Below are positions 44,081 to 52,531 of a stretch of 60,275 nt of DNA, one piece after another (position 1 is the first letter of the stretch; the number at the start of each line of letters is the position of its first letter). The DNA comes from Blastocatellia bacterium (GTDB taxonomy: Bacteria > Acidobacteriota > Blastocatellia > Pyrinomonadales > Pyrinomonadaceae). The notes under the pieces were generated by a model. That model searched no databases, was not told the origin of the DNA, and saw only the letters and a program-made list of their open reading frames with translations. A program made the translations under genes and the position numbers. The stretch is from the NCBI GenBank assembly GCA_013697915.1, contig JACCVY010000005.1:1-60275 (forward strand). Reading direction: 5' to 3'.

Positions 44081-44665
44081 TTAGAGCAAGACTTCGCTGC
44101 TACCAGCTTCTCTGCCGACGGCCCACACTTCTCCATCGGCGCGTACTTCCAGCGAAATCGGATCGAGCGGTCTCGGTGGCGGGCCATACAAAACATTTCC
44201 GGTCTTCGCGTCAAACGCCCCGTCGTGACAAGGACACTCGAGCCGCTGATGCGCGCGTTCGAAATAAACGGGACATGAAAGATGTGTGCATTTCTGGCCG
44301 AAGGCATGAAGCTCACCATCGAGCGTGCGGACGAGAATTGCGGAGTCTTTCGCTGTCGGGTAACGGAAATTCAGAGAGGAGCCAGGAGCGAGCGTCTCCG
44401 CGCCCTCGATCTTTGACGGTGGAAGTTGTGGCGTGCGGCGCGCGTCGAACGCTGCCTTTCCAGCGAAACCTGCCGCGCCTACGAACAATGCGGCCGAAGT
44501 AAGTCCGAGAAAGTTGCAGAACTCCCGCCGAGTCACCTGTGCTTCCTCTTCGCGGTCATACGGAAAGTCGTGCTGATGCGGCGCAGTGGCTGAGCGCACA
44601 TCGCTTTCGTCTGATCGTGTGTCAGCCAGAACTTTATCGATCGTTTTGCCGAGATTAGAACTCAT
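44081..44665 (-). CDS. Rieske [2Fe-2S] protein with membrane/Tat-type N-terminus
   Basis: Protein of 194 residues. The Rieske cluster ligands are in CTHLSC and CPCHDGAF (two Cys and two His). The N-terminus has a hydrophobic segment after [20 protein letters not shown], consistent with twin-arginine export and membrane anchoring. Its start overlaps the stop of the 4Fe-4S subunit gene by 11 bases. It probably relays electrons between the membrane cytochrome and the molybdopterin oxidoreductase. Confidence 0.9.
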   Translation of the reverse strand: MSSNLGKTIDKVLADTRSDESDVRSATAPHQHDFPYDREEEAQVTRREFCNFLGLTSAALFVGAAGFAGKAAFDARRTPQLPPSKIEGAETLAPGSSLNFRYPTAKDSAILVRTLDGELHAFGQKCTHLSCPVYFERAHQRLECPCHDGAFDAKTGNVLYGPPPRPLDPISLEVRADGEVWAVGREAGSSEVLL

Positions 44666-45302
44666 TGCTCTTGTCCGTGTGTTCAACTTGCAGGTCGATC
44701 CATGATTCGCTTGCTGGTTGCGACTCAGTTTTCACGCGTCCTGCAAACACGCCACAACCATCGACCTCAACCTCGTCCGCCTCGGTCGGCAACATCAGAT
44801 AAACTTTGGTTTCGACTTTCTGATTGCCGAACACGTGCGCGTTCACGGGCTTGGTGCGGCGCAGCGGAACGATGTCTTCATACTTGCCAAATGTGATCGC
44901 ACCCGTCGGACAGACGCTCGCGCACATCGGCTTCAAGCCCTCACTAGTACGATCGAAACACATGTCGCATTTCATCTGGAGGTGCATCTCGGTGTTGTAC
45001 TTTGGCACGCCGAATGGACAGGCGTTAACGCAGTTGCGGCAATCCAGGCAGCGCGGTTTCAATGCGGAAAGGACAATGCCATCTTCTGTAGTCTTGATCG
45101 CGTCCGCTGGACAAACCAGCGCACACGTCGGCTCAACGCAGTGCATGCAGACGGTGGGCATCGTGGCGGTTGTCTCTGATCGATCAAGGTAGTCAACATA
45201 GATCATCGAATAGCCTTTGTGCGTCCCGCACTCTCGGCACGCCGCAACGCAAGCACGGCAGCCAATGCAGCGCTGCGGATCGATGAACATTGTTTCTTCC
45301 AT
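44655..45302 (-). CDS. 4Fe-4S ferredoxin-type electron-transfer subunit
   Basis: Protein of 215 residues with four [4Fe-4S] Cys clusters: [44 protein letters not shown] and [11 protein letters not shown] with [10 protein letters not shown]. This is the HybA/NrfC/DmsB-type pattern, an electron conduit for molybdopterin oxidoreductases. The ATG at 45302 ([12 protein letters not shown]) is chosen over an upstream in-frame start at 45368, which would translate the low-complexity repeat. Stop overlaps the Rieske start. Confidence 0.92.
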   Translation of the reverse strand: MEETMFIDPQRCIGCRACVAACRECGTHKGYSMIYVDYLDRSETTATMPTVCMHCVEPTCALVCPADAIKTTEDGIVLSALKPRCLDCRNCVNACPFGVPKYNTEMHLQMKCDMCFDRTSEGLKPMCASVCPTGAITFGKYEDIVPLRRTKPVNAHVFGNQKVETKVYLMLPTEADEVEVDGCGVFAGRVKTESQPASESWIDLQVEHTDKSNEF

Positions 45303-45314
45303 AAGAACCTCTGG

Positions 45315-45404
45315 TTTTGGGTCTTTGGTCTTGGGCTTTTGGTCTCTCTTACTCAGGTCGGGACTCAACCATCAAAGTCCAAAGACCAAAGTCCAAAAAA
45401 CAAA
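45315..45404. repeat. GGTCTTTGGTCTTGGG-type inverted repeat, second element
   Basis: Arms TTTTGGGTCTTTGGTCTTGG (45315-45334 and beyond) and CAAAGTCCAAAGACCAAAGTCC (45372-45393) are largely complementary. It is the same repeat family as 36877-36975, and again directly precedes a start codon (on the minus strand). Confidence 0.65.
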
Positions 45405-45408
45405 TCAT

Positions 45409-47631
45409 TTACCTAAACTCACTACGCGACGCGCCTTTGCGTTTTTCACCCAGAATCGGAAGTTGTCTGGAGTGAATCTTCTCGATGCGCGCTGCGCACG
45501 CTTTGAACTCAGGAATTTTGGAAACGGGATCGAGCGCCGGGTTTGTCAGTTGGTTCACTGCCAGCTCTTCACCCCAATGATAGGGAATGAAGATCGTGTC
45601 CGGTCTGATCGTGCGAACAATCAAAGCCGGGAAGATTCCGTCGCCGCGCCTGGAGACCACCCTAACCCGCTCGCCATCGTTGACCTTCAACTTCATCGCC
45701 GTTTCCGGATGGATCTCGACATACGGTTCGGGGCACTGCTCTACCAGAAATCCAATGCGGCGCGTCTGATTGCCGGAAAGATATTGATATACGACTCGGC
45801 CACTGGTCAAAATCAGTGGATACTCTTCATCAGGCGTCTCCTGCGGCGGCGCGTATTCGACTGCGTGAAACTTCGCCTTGCCGTCCGGATGATAAAAGCG
45901 ATCTTCAAAGAGGCGCGGAGTACCCGGATGATCTTCGGTCGGGCAAGGCCAGAAGATACCGTTGTTCTTCTCGATTTTTTCCCAAGTGATGCCGTAATAG
46001 TCGGCGTTGCCGCCGCGCGAGGCGACGCGCATCTCGTCAAAAATTGCTCGCGGGCTATCAAACTCAAAGTACTTTTCGCGGCCCATGCGGCGGGCAATCT
46101 CCTGGATAATCCACCAGTCGGCGCGCGCTTCTCCGGGTGGCTCGGCGGCCTTGTTGATTTTCAGAACGCGGCCTTCCCCATTTGCCGTCACGCCTTCGTC
46201 TTCGCTCCAGGTGCTGCCGGGCAGAACAACGTCGGCGTAACGCGAGCCTTCGGACATGAAGAAGTCAATGCAAACATAGAAGTCCAGGCCTTCGAGCGAG
46301 CGGCGCACTTCATTCGTGTCTGGCAAACTCACCATCACGTTGTTGCAGATCGAGAGCAGGCCGCGAATTTCGCCCTCTTGCATCTTCTGAAACATCTCAA
46401 CTACGGATACGCCTGCCTGCGGCAACTCTTCTTCAGGCAAGCCCCAAACCTCGCAGACGTACTTGCGATGTTCAGGATTCAAAATTGAGCGCTGACCGGG
46501 CAGTTGATCAGCCTTCTGTCCGTGCTCGCGGCCGCCCTGTCCGTTGCCTTGTCCGGTGATGGTGCCGTAACCACGTCCGGGCGCGCCGATATTTCCTGTC
46601 GCCAGCACTAGATTGATGTAGGACAGCACGTTGTTGACACCGTGCGAGTGGTGCTCGATTCCGCGCGCGTGCAGGACCATCGAAGTCTTAGCGCGACCGT
46701 ACAGCAGTGCGGCCTGAACAATCTTTTCTGCCGGCACGCCTGCAATTTCCGCAGCAACTTGGGGCGTGTAGCGGGCCACGGAGACGCGCGTTTCTTCCCA
46801 ATCATTCGTGCGGGCGCTGATGAAGTTCTGATCAATCAAATTCTCTTCGATCAAAACGTGCAGCATGCCGTTCGCAAGAGCTACGTCAGTTCCGGGCTTA
46901 AGCTGCAAATGCAGATCGCCCTGGCGAGCGGTTGGAGTCTCGCGCGGGTCCACTATGATCCAGCTACCACCATTATCGCGTTGTTGCCAGAGGAACTTGT
47001 TAAGCACGGGAAATGTCTCAGCACAATTTGATCCGGCAATCAGTAGAACTTCGGCGAGTGGAATGTCATCCCACGGATTCGCGGCGCGATCTATTCCAAA
47101 AGCCTTATTGTTCGCTGCCGCAGCCGAGACCATACACAGCCGCCCGTTGTAATCAATGTAGCGGGTACCGAGGCCGGCTCGCGCAAACTTGCCCATCAGA
47201 TAAGTTTTCTCTGTTGTGAGCGACGAGCCTGAATAAACGCCGATGGAATCTTTGCCATGCCTGGTTTGCAGTTCTCTGAATTTCGAGACTACAAGATTGA
47301 GCGCTTCGTCCCAGCTCGCGCGCTCAAACATGCCGTTACGCTTGATGAGTGGATGCAACAGCCGATCGGGATGGTGAACCTGTAAGTAAGCCGTAACGCC
47401 TTTGGGACACAGGCGGCCTTCGTTCACGGGAAAATCGTAACGAGGCTCGAAACCTACGACATGATTGTTCTCGACGAGGAGATTCATGCCGCACTGCACC
47501 CCGCAGTAGGGGCAGTGCGTCGGCACGACTTTGTCTATCACCCGGTCCGCGCGCCAGCCTCCGTACGGCGCATCATGAAGATGCGGACCGAACGCTTCGA
47601 TGATCTTTTGGAGATTTTCGACCTTGCTCAT
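45409..47631 (-). CDS. Molybdopterin oxidoreductase catalytic subunit (nitrate-reductase-like)
   Basis: Large Mo-bisMGD enzyme of 740 residues. The N-terminal [4Fe-4S] motif is in HCPYCGVQCGM with a fourth Cys in GRLCPKG. A Cys Mo ligand lies in NGRLCMVSAAA, as in NasA/NarB nitrate reductases, rather than a Sec or Ser. Further cofactor segments are GTITGQGNGQGGREHGQ and VVLPGSTWSEDEG. The C-terminal cofactor-binding domain is complete. No twin-arginine signal is present, so it is cytosolic. Nitrate reduction is the best guess; other oxyanions are possible. The gene follows the cytochrome-b-like membrane gene by 75 bases. Confidence 0.9.
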   Translation of the reverse strand: MSKVENLQKIIEAFGPHLHDAPYGGWRADRVIDKVVPTHCPYCGVQCGMNLLVENNHVVGFEPRYDFPVNEGRLCPKGVTAYLQVHHPDRLLHPLIKRNGMFERASWDEALNLVVSKFRELQTRHGKDSIGVYSGSSLTTEKTYLMGKFARAGLGTRYIDYNGRLCMVSAAAANNKAFGIDRAANPWDDIPLAEVLLIAGSNCAETFPVLNKFLWQQRDNGGSWIIVDPRETPTARQGDLHLQLKPGTDVALANGMLHVLIEENLIDQNFISARTNDWEETRVSVARYTPQVAAEIAGVPAEKIVQAALLYGRAKTSMVLHARGIEHHSHGVNNVLSYINLVLATGNIGAPGRGYGTITGQGNGQGGREHGQKADQLPGQRSILNPEHRKYVCEVWGLPEEELPQAGVSVVEMFQKMQEGEIRGLLSICNNVMVSLPDTNEVRRSLEGLDFYVCIDFFMSEGSRYADVVLPGSTWSEDEGVTANGEGRVLKINKAAEPPGEARADWWIIQEIARRMGREKYFEFDSPRAIFDEMRVASRGGNADYYGITWEKIEKNNGIFWPCPTEDHPGTPRLFEDRFYHPDGKAKFHAVEYAPPQETPDEEYPLILTSGRVVYQYLSGNQTRRIGFLVEQCPEPYVEIHPETAMKLKVNDGERVRVVSRRGDGIFPALIVRTIRPDTIFIPYHWGEELAVNQLTNPALDPVSKIPEFKACAARIEKIHSRQLPILGEKRKGASRSEFR

Positions 47632-47706
47632 ATAGAATTAGCCGCGGATGAACGCGGATTCACACAGATCAGAAAGCCCCTTGGACGTTCTTTGGTTTTC
47701 ATTGTC

Positions 47707-48774
47707 CTATCCGCGTCTGTCTGCCTTAATCTGCGGCCCAACTTCTTCGTGTTTTATTAACGATGCATATGCCAGTCCGCGTATGACGCGCTTGCAGCGC
47801 GGACAGTAGTCTTGCCAAACGTGTCCATCGTTCATCTTGTAATCAAACCCAAGCTTATCCACGACCGTTTTGAGATCGTCGAGCCACATCTCAGCTACAA
47901 ACTCAACGCCGCAGCGCGGACAGACCGCTTGTGGCATCTCACGCGCGCGCCTTTGATAAAGTTCAACGCCAATCGATGCTGGCCGTTGAATCACATGAAA
48001 GAGTTTGCCAAACGGTAAGTAAAACAACGTCATGATCACAACCGCCTGATGCGACAGCGCGATGAACGAATACATATAGCCGTGCAGCCAGAGGCTTGAT
48101 GCGGTCAGCATCAATCCCGTGACGCAAATCGCGATTAAGAGCAGATGCGGTACGAAGTCGAATAGAAACTGTTGCAAAGCTATCGCGCCACGATCGTGCA
48201 AGCGGCGATGAATCGCTATCGCGCAACCGGCGAGCACCATGATTGCCGTGAAATCTAGCGCGTGAAAGGTGACCCAGGCAATCGCGTTGCGCCCGTCCAT
48301 TACGTTCAGCGGAAAACCAAAGACGTAAGCACGATATCCACGCTGGCCTTCCAGTTCAAAGTGCACCCAGCCAAACACCAGAGGGAAAGTAATAAGCGCC
48401 GAGATGACGCATCCCCACATGATCAACTGATGCATCAGCCAACGGGAGAAGCCGCGGCGAAAGATAAACTTCTGGACTGCCATACCACCGACCAGCGTTT
48501 TCGCAGCGCTGCTGGTATTAGCAATCAAATTCTTTCGGTCTTGAAATAACTTCCATCCGCGCCGCCAATAAACGCGTGTCGCTGGCCGCTGTAGCCAGAT
48601 AGCATAACGAAACACAACCGCGCCGAACGCGACGACGCTGGCTACCGTGTAGCCAAAGAGCGCCGCGTCATAGTGTTCGAGATTTCGCGATCCGACAACG
48701 ATCAAGACCGTCAGTCCCGCGGACGCGGCCAGGGACATAAGCACTGCGGGGCGATGGTTCGTTTCGGTCGGCAT
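47707..48774 (-). CDS. Cytochrome-b-like membrane subunit with C-terminal zinc ribbon
   Basis: Protein of 355 residues with about six transmembrane helices. His residues typical of heme b ligands occur in RWLMHQLIMWG, WVTFHALDFT, DFVPHLLLIA and SFIALSHQAV, resembling NarI/DsrM-type quinol-linked subunits. After the last helix, a C-terminal soluble part holds two CxxC pairs (CPRCGVEF and CPRCKRVI), separated by about 40 residues, which look like a zinc ribbon or rubredoxin-like site. It is the first gene of the redox operon. The cytochrome assignment is inferred from helix and His pattern. Confidence 0.72.
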   Translation of the reverse strand: MPTETNHRPAVLMSLAASAGLTVLIVVGSRNLEHYDAALFGYTVASVVAFGAVVFRYAIWLQRPATRVYWRRGWKLFQDRKNLIANTSSAAKTLVGGMAVQKFIFRRGFSRWLMHQLIMWGCVISALITFPLVFGWVHFELEGQRGYRAYVFGFPLNVMDGRNAIAWVTFHALDFTAIMVLAGCAIAIHRRLHDRGAIALQQFLFDFVPHLLLIAICVTGLMLTASSLWLHGYMYSFIALSHQAVVIMTLFYLPFGKLFHVIQRPASIGVELYQRRAREMPQAVCPRCGVEFVAEMWLDDLKTVVDKLGFDYKMNDGHVWQDYCPRCKRVIRGLAYASLIKHEEVGPQIKADRRG

Positions 48775-49322
48775 TGATGTGTAAGCGTGATACCGAATCT
48801 GCTTCCCAACACACTACCTGCGCAACACGTCAAGGCAAGCGTAAAGCCACAATACGATATCTCCGCTAGCGAGTTTGGGGAGGATACCACACGTCGCAAC
48901 TCGTAAATAGAATCTAGCTGTGGCGAATCTCTCGCAAGTTCTAATCCGACTGCACAATATTCCTCGCACGCCGCGTCCATTGGTCCAAACCAATCAATGT
49001 TTGTGTGCAATTCTCCAATCATTGATTGGCACAACCGTTGCCCTAGTGATCGCGGAGGGCGAGCACGAGGACGTTGCTTGCTTCTGCATGGCTTTGGCGA
49101 TCAGTTTCAGTTGACTCGTGTGCTCGGATGGTCAGCCAATCCGGTGCTGGCACCTGCTCTTGGTGGCTGCGAGTTTTCTCTCAGTGATCCTGAGTAACTT
49201 TCCGCACTCAGAGGCCCATACTGTCAATAGCTTCGACATTTCCTTCTGGCTAAGACGGCACACTCATTGCTGCGACTAAAGTTAAAGAAACATTTCTGCG
49301 GGAGGAAAGGTGGAGGAACTTT
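48775..49322. other. Divergent control region between redox and stress islands
   Basis: This 548-base gap has no supported gene. It contains an FNR/CRP-layout dyad TTGGT-CCAA-ACCAA (48980-48993) overlapping one arm of a perfect 10-base inverted repeat CCAATCAATG/CATTGATTGG (48990-48999 and 49020-49029). An AGGAGG-like GGAGGAA lies just before the CBS gene. Confidence 0.45.
48980..49029. promoter_or_regulatory. Overlapping dyads in the divergent region
   Basis: TTGGTCCAAACCAA is a 5-4-5 palindrome with the spacing of CRP/FNR-type sites. The neighbouring CCAATCAATG ... CATTGATTGG pair has a 20-base loop. Position between redox and stress operons makes oxygen- or redox-responsive control plausible but unproven. 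Confidence 0.35.
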
Positions 49323-49814
49323 ATGAAAGTCAAAGAGATCATGACCCCCAATGCCAAGGTTTGCGCTCCTACGGATACTCTGGCGCATGCTGCCAGATAT
49401 ATGTGGGATAACGACTGCGGGATATTGCCGATCATTAAGGACGGAGGGAAGGTGATTGGGCTCATAACTGATCGCGACATCTGTATGGCCGCTGCGATAA
49501 ACAGTGGGAATCTTTCAAACATTGCCGTCGAGGACGTTATTAGCGGCAAGGTCTATTCAGCGAACCCTGAGGATGACGTTCGCAAGGCGTTGGAAACTAT
49601 GCAGGAACACAAGATTCGCCGCCTGCCAGTTGTTGCGGGCGATGGCACACTTGACGGCATCCTGTCGATGAACGATGTGGTACTTAGAGCCCAGGACGCA
49701 AGTGACAAGAAGAATCCGGACTTAGCCTACGCCGACGTAGTCAACACCTATAAAGCGATTTGCGCGCATCCGCTGCCGTTACGACAGACGGAGGCCGCGG
49801 TCGTCGGCGTGTGA
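49323..49814 (+). CDS. Tandem CBS-domain protein
   Basis: Protein of 163 residues with two CBS motifs: MKVKEIMTPNAKVCAPTDT and VEDVISGKVYSANPEDDV, each followed by the LPxxxxxGxxxGxITxxD-type strand (VIGLITDRDI and LDGILSMNDV). Such pairs bind adenine nucleotides and sense energy state. A Shine-Dalgarno-like GGAGGAA precedes the ATG. It heads the plus-strand stress island. Confidence 0.92.
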   Translation: MKVKEIMTPNAKVCAPTDTLAHAARYMWDNDCGILPIIKDGGKVIGLITDRDICMAAAINSGNLSNIAVEDVISGKVYSANPEDDVRKALETMQEHKIRRLPVVAGDGTLDGILSMNDVVLRAQDASDKKNPDLAYADVVNTYKAICAHPLPLRQTEAAVVGV

Positions 49815-49937
49815 GCTAAAGCTAACTCGGCGGAGGCTCTAGAAGAGCGGCCCAATCGAATGAACGTCGCTGCGACATAGGCAAGGCGGCGCTACCGAAT
49901 AGCGTTATACCCCCATGGTTGACGCGATGGAGGACTT

Positions 49938-50609
49938 ATGGAACGCAGAAAAACCGATAATGAAATCAAACAGCAAGTGCTGGGCGAGTTGACGTGGGAT
50001 TCACGGATCGCGTGGTCGGAGATGGGGGTGGAGGTGCGGGATGGCGTAGTAGCGTTGACGGGCGTCGTCTCAAGCTATGCCAACAAATCGGCTGCCCAGC
50101 AAGCGGCCCACCGCATCAGGGGCGTCCTCGATGTGGCGAATGACATCCAGGTAAGACCAGACCCGTTGATTGCGAGGACCGATACCGACATCGCCCGTGG
50201 AATTCGTCAGGTCTTGGAATGGGATGCACTAGTGCCCGACGAACGGATCAAGTCAACAGTCTCGGATGGTTGGGCCACGCTCGAAGGGGATGTTGATTGC
50301 TGGCGTGAACGTGAAGACGCCGAGCAAGCAGTGTTGCGACTTGTGGGCGTGATAGGCGTGACTAACATGCTAACCATCAAGCCAAGCCAAATTGCCGCGG
50401 AAGCTTTGCGCAACGAGATCGAATGCGCACTCGAACGGCGGGCTGATCGCGAGGCTGAACGACTGCGGATTGAGTGCCATGACGGCACGGTAGATCTGTT
50501 CGGACGAGTTCATTCATGGCAGGAGAAGCGCGCGGTAATCGGTGCGATTAGCCATGCGCCCGGAGTGTCGGCGGTCAAGGACCACATCCGCATCGACCCC
50601 TATTTTTAA
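49938..50609 (+). CDS. Protein with three BON domains
   Basis: Protein of 223 residues containing three consecutive BON domains of about 65 residues each. The G-x-V segments are VRDGVVALTGVVSSYANK, VSDGWATLEGDVDCWRER and CHDGTVDLFGRVHSWQEK. There is no signal peptide, so it is cytosolic or peripheral. BON proteins bind membranes or cope with osmotic and envelope stress. Its position in a stress island agrees. GGAGGACTT precedes the ATG. Confidence 0.9.
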   Translation: MERRKTDNEIKQQVLGELTWDSRIAWSEMGVEVRDGVVALTGVVSSYANKSAAQQAAHRIRGVLDVANDIQVRPDPLIARTDTDIARGIRQVLEWDALVPDERIKSTVSDGWATLEGDVDCWREREDAEQAVLRLVGVIGVTNMLTIKPSQIAAEALRNEIECALERRADREAERLRIECHDGTVDLFGRVHSWQEKRAVIGAISHAPGVSAVKDHIRIDPYF

Positions 50610-50698
50610 TTCGGGGTTACGATCAAAGCGAATAGAAGCTACGGGCTCGTTAAGGGAAGCATATCGCTTCTGGAAGGAACGTCGCGTCGCAACCACTA

Positions 50699-51022
50699 AT
50701 GATTACCTATGCGAAGGATGAGGGAAACCTTACTCATTTGATGTCTGCTGCGCTCTATGGTCAGACAGAGGCGGTGGAAGCTCTCCTCCGAAAAGGTGCG
50801 GATGTGAATGCGCGAAATCGTGAGGGACGTACGGCACTAATGTTTGCTGTCATCAACCTGCATAATGCTACCGTGCAAACGTTGTTGCAGTTTGGAGCGG
50901 ATGTCAATGCCCAAGCTGCTGATGGGTGTACACCCCTGATGCTTGCCGCGTCTAGCGGCGATGCGGAAATTACCCGGGCGTTACTGAATAGCGGTGCTAA
51001 TGCTCTTTACGCGACAAAGTGA
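50699..51022 (+). CDS. Ankyrin-repeat protein
   Basis: Small protein of 107 residues with about three ankyrin repeats: THLMSAALYGQTEAVEALL, GRTALMFAVINLHNATVQTL and GCTPLMLAASSGDAEITRAL, each with the GADVNAxxxDG-type loop. It is probably a protein-protein interaction module. It ends 35 bases before the first tandem universal stress protein. Confidence 0.88.
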   Translation: MITYAKDEGNLTHLMSAALYGQTEAVEALLRKGADVNARNREGRTALMFAVINLHNATVQTLLQFGADVNAQAADGCTPLMLAASSGDAEITRALLNSGANALYATK

Positions 51023-51057
51023 ATGAGCGCCAGTTGAGGATCGAGATTACCGCAACT

Positions 51058-52059
51058 ATGAAACAAAGAATGAAAATCCTGATTGGTTATGACGGATCTG
51101 GTTGCGCCGAAGCGGCACTAGATGACTTGCAGCGAGCTGGACTTCCTTCCGAAGTCGAGGCCTTAGTGCTGTCTGTAACTGAGGTCTCACTACCACCGCC
51201 GCCCCCGTCGAGTTACGAGATTCTTGAGCAGGCGCGTGCAGTGCATGTCCCAGCCGACATTACGCACGTTTTTGCCAAGGGGTCACCCGCAATGAAAGAA
51301 GCACAATCTCTCGCGGAGCGTGCCGCCGTTCGACTGCGAGCCAATTTCCCAGGTTGGGAGATCACCGCAGAAGCTTCGGTTGGTTCACCTGCGCGGGAAC
51401 TGGTTAGGAAAGCCGACGAGTCGAAACCCGATCTAATCGTCGTTGGCTCGCATGGACGCTCAGCGGTGGAAAGGCTCTTACTCGGAAGCGTTTCACAGGG
51501 AGTGTTGACTTATGCTCGCTGTTCAGTGCGTGTTGCTCGCGGTCGGGTTGAAGAGCCCGACACGCCGGTCCGGATCGTCGTTGGTGTAGACGGCTCGCCG
51601 GCAAGCGCAGCCGCAGTGCGCGAAGTGGCGTCACGACTATGGCCGATCAAGAGCGAAGTGCGTCTCATCGGAGTGAACGACCTTCTGACTCCGACCTTTA
51701 TCGGACGGATTTTCCCTCCAGTTTCAGAGATTATTGATGATAGTAACCAAGCCGATCGCGAATGGCTGAAAAAGATATTGGAAAATTCTTCTCAGCAGTT
51801 GCGGCAGTCCAAGTTAAAAGTCTTAACCGAAATTCGCGATGGCAATCCAAAGCGCGTTCTGGGCGAAGCTGCAAAAGAGTGGGGCGCCGATAGCATCTTT
51901 GTCGGCTCGGTGGGCTTCAGCAATCCGTTCGAACGCTTTGTACTTGGGAGCGTATCAGCTTCGGTCGCTGCGCGCGCGCACTGCTCTGTCGAGGTTGTAA
52001 GACCACGGAAAACTAGCGGAGGTACTCATGAGCGCCAATCCGATTATTCGCGTAACTGA
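51058..52059 (+). CDS. Tandem universal stress protein (UspA x2)
   Basis: Protein of about 333 residues with two UspA domains. Each starts with the KILIGYDGSGCA-like or VVGVDGSPASA nucleotide-binding strand and ends with GSHGRSAVERLLLGSVS or VGSVGFSNPFERFVLGSVS, the G-2X-G-9X-GS ATP-binding loop. The chosen ATG 51058 gives MKQRMKILIGYDGS; a GTG at 51019 overlapping the ankyrin stop is less likely. The next gene starts within its last codons. Confidence 0.9.
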   Translation: MKQRMKILIGYDGSGCAEAALDDLQRAGLPSEVEALVLSVTEVSLPPPPPSSYEILEQARAVHVPADITHVFAKGSPAMKEAQSLAERAAVRLRANFPGWEITAEASVGSPARELVRKADESKPDLIVVGSHGRSAVERLLLGSVSQGVLTYARCSVRVARGRVEEPDTPVRIVVGVDGSPASAAAVREVASRLWPIKSEVRLIGVNDLLTPTFIGRIFPPVSEIIDDSNQADREWLKKILENSSQQLRQSKLKVLTEIRDGNPKRVLGEAAKEWGADSIFVGSVGFSNPFERFVLGSVSASVAARAHCSVEVVRPRKTSGGTHERQSDYSRN

Positions 52060-52396
52060 TAAACAAAAAGATAAGATGGAAACAGCAACGGTCGAAAACG
52101 ACAAGAGCACAGGATTCGAATTCGCAAATCTGGCAGCTGCGGCGGCTGAAGGAAAAATGCTGGTCGAAGACTTTGTCGAGATTGGTAAAAGGAAAGCACA
52201 GCGCCTGATTAGACGGGGGCGTGAAGCCGGCGAAGATTGCTTGGACGAAACAACGCACTACATCAAACACAATCCGTGGCAGTCGGTTGCGACCGCCGCC
52301 GGCGTTGGGGCCTTGGTCGGAGTGTTTTTCGGTTGGACCTTTTTTCGCGAGCAGGCAAATAGAAAACGCGCCTCCCCCGGGAAGCGCGTGGGCTAA
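52028..52396 (+). CDS. DUF883/ElaB-like membrane-anchored protein
   Basis: Protein of 122 residues. An N-terminal helical half is followed by the motif HYIKHNPWQSVATAAGVGAL and a single transmembrane helix (VGVFFGWTF), ending in a basic tail. This resembles DUF883/ElaB/YqjD proteins that anchor ribosomes or stress factors at the membrane. Start lies 32 bases inside the end of the universal-stress-protein gene, indicating coupling. Confidence 0.75.
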   Translation: MSANPIIRVTDKQKDKMETATVENDKSTGFEFANLAAAAAEGKMLVEDFVEIGKRKAQRLIRRGREAGEDCLDETTHYIKHNPWQSVATAAGVGALVGVFFGWTFFREQANRKRASPGKRVG

Positions 52397-52531
52397 TTGA
52401 AACGAGTTGTTCGCTCACTCTTCGTCAACATACGTGTAGCAGACTCACTTGATTCGTATTTCAGCAGCCCGAATTCCGGCGCTTCTCGCGCAGCAGCTCC
52501 GTGCTGTTTGAATTACAACTGAGTAAAGCTC

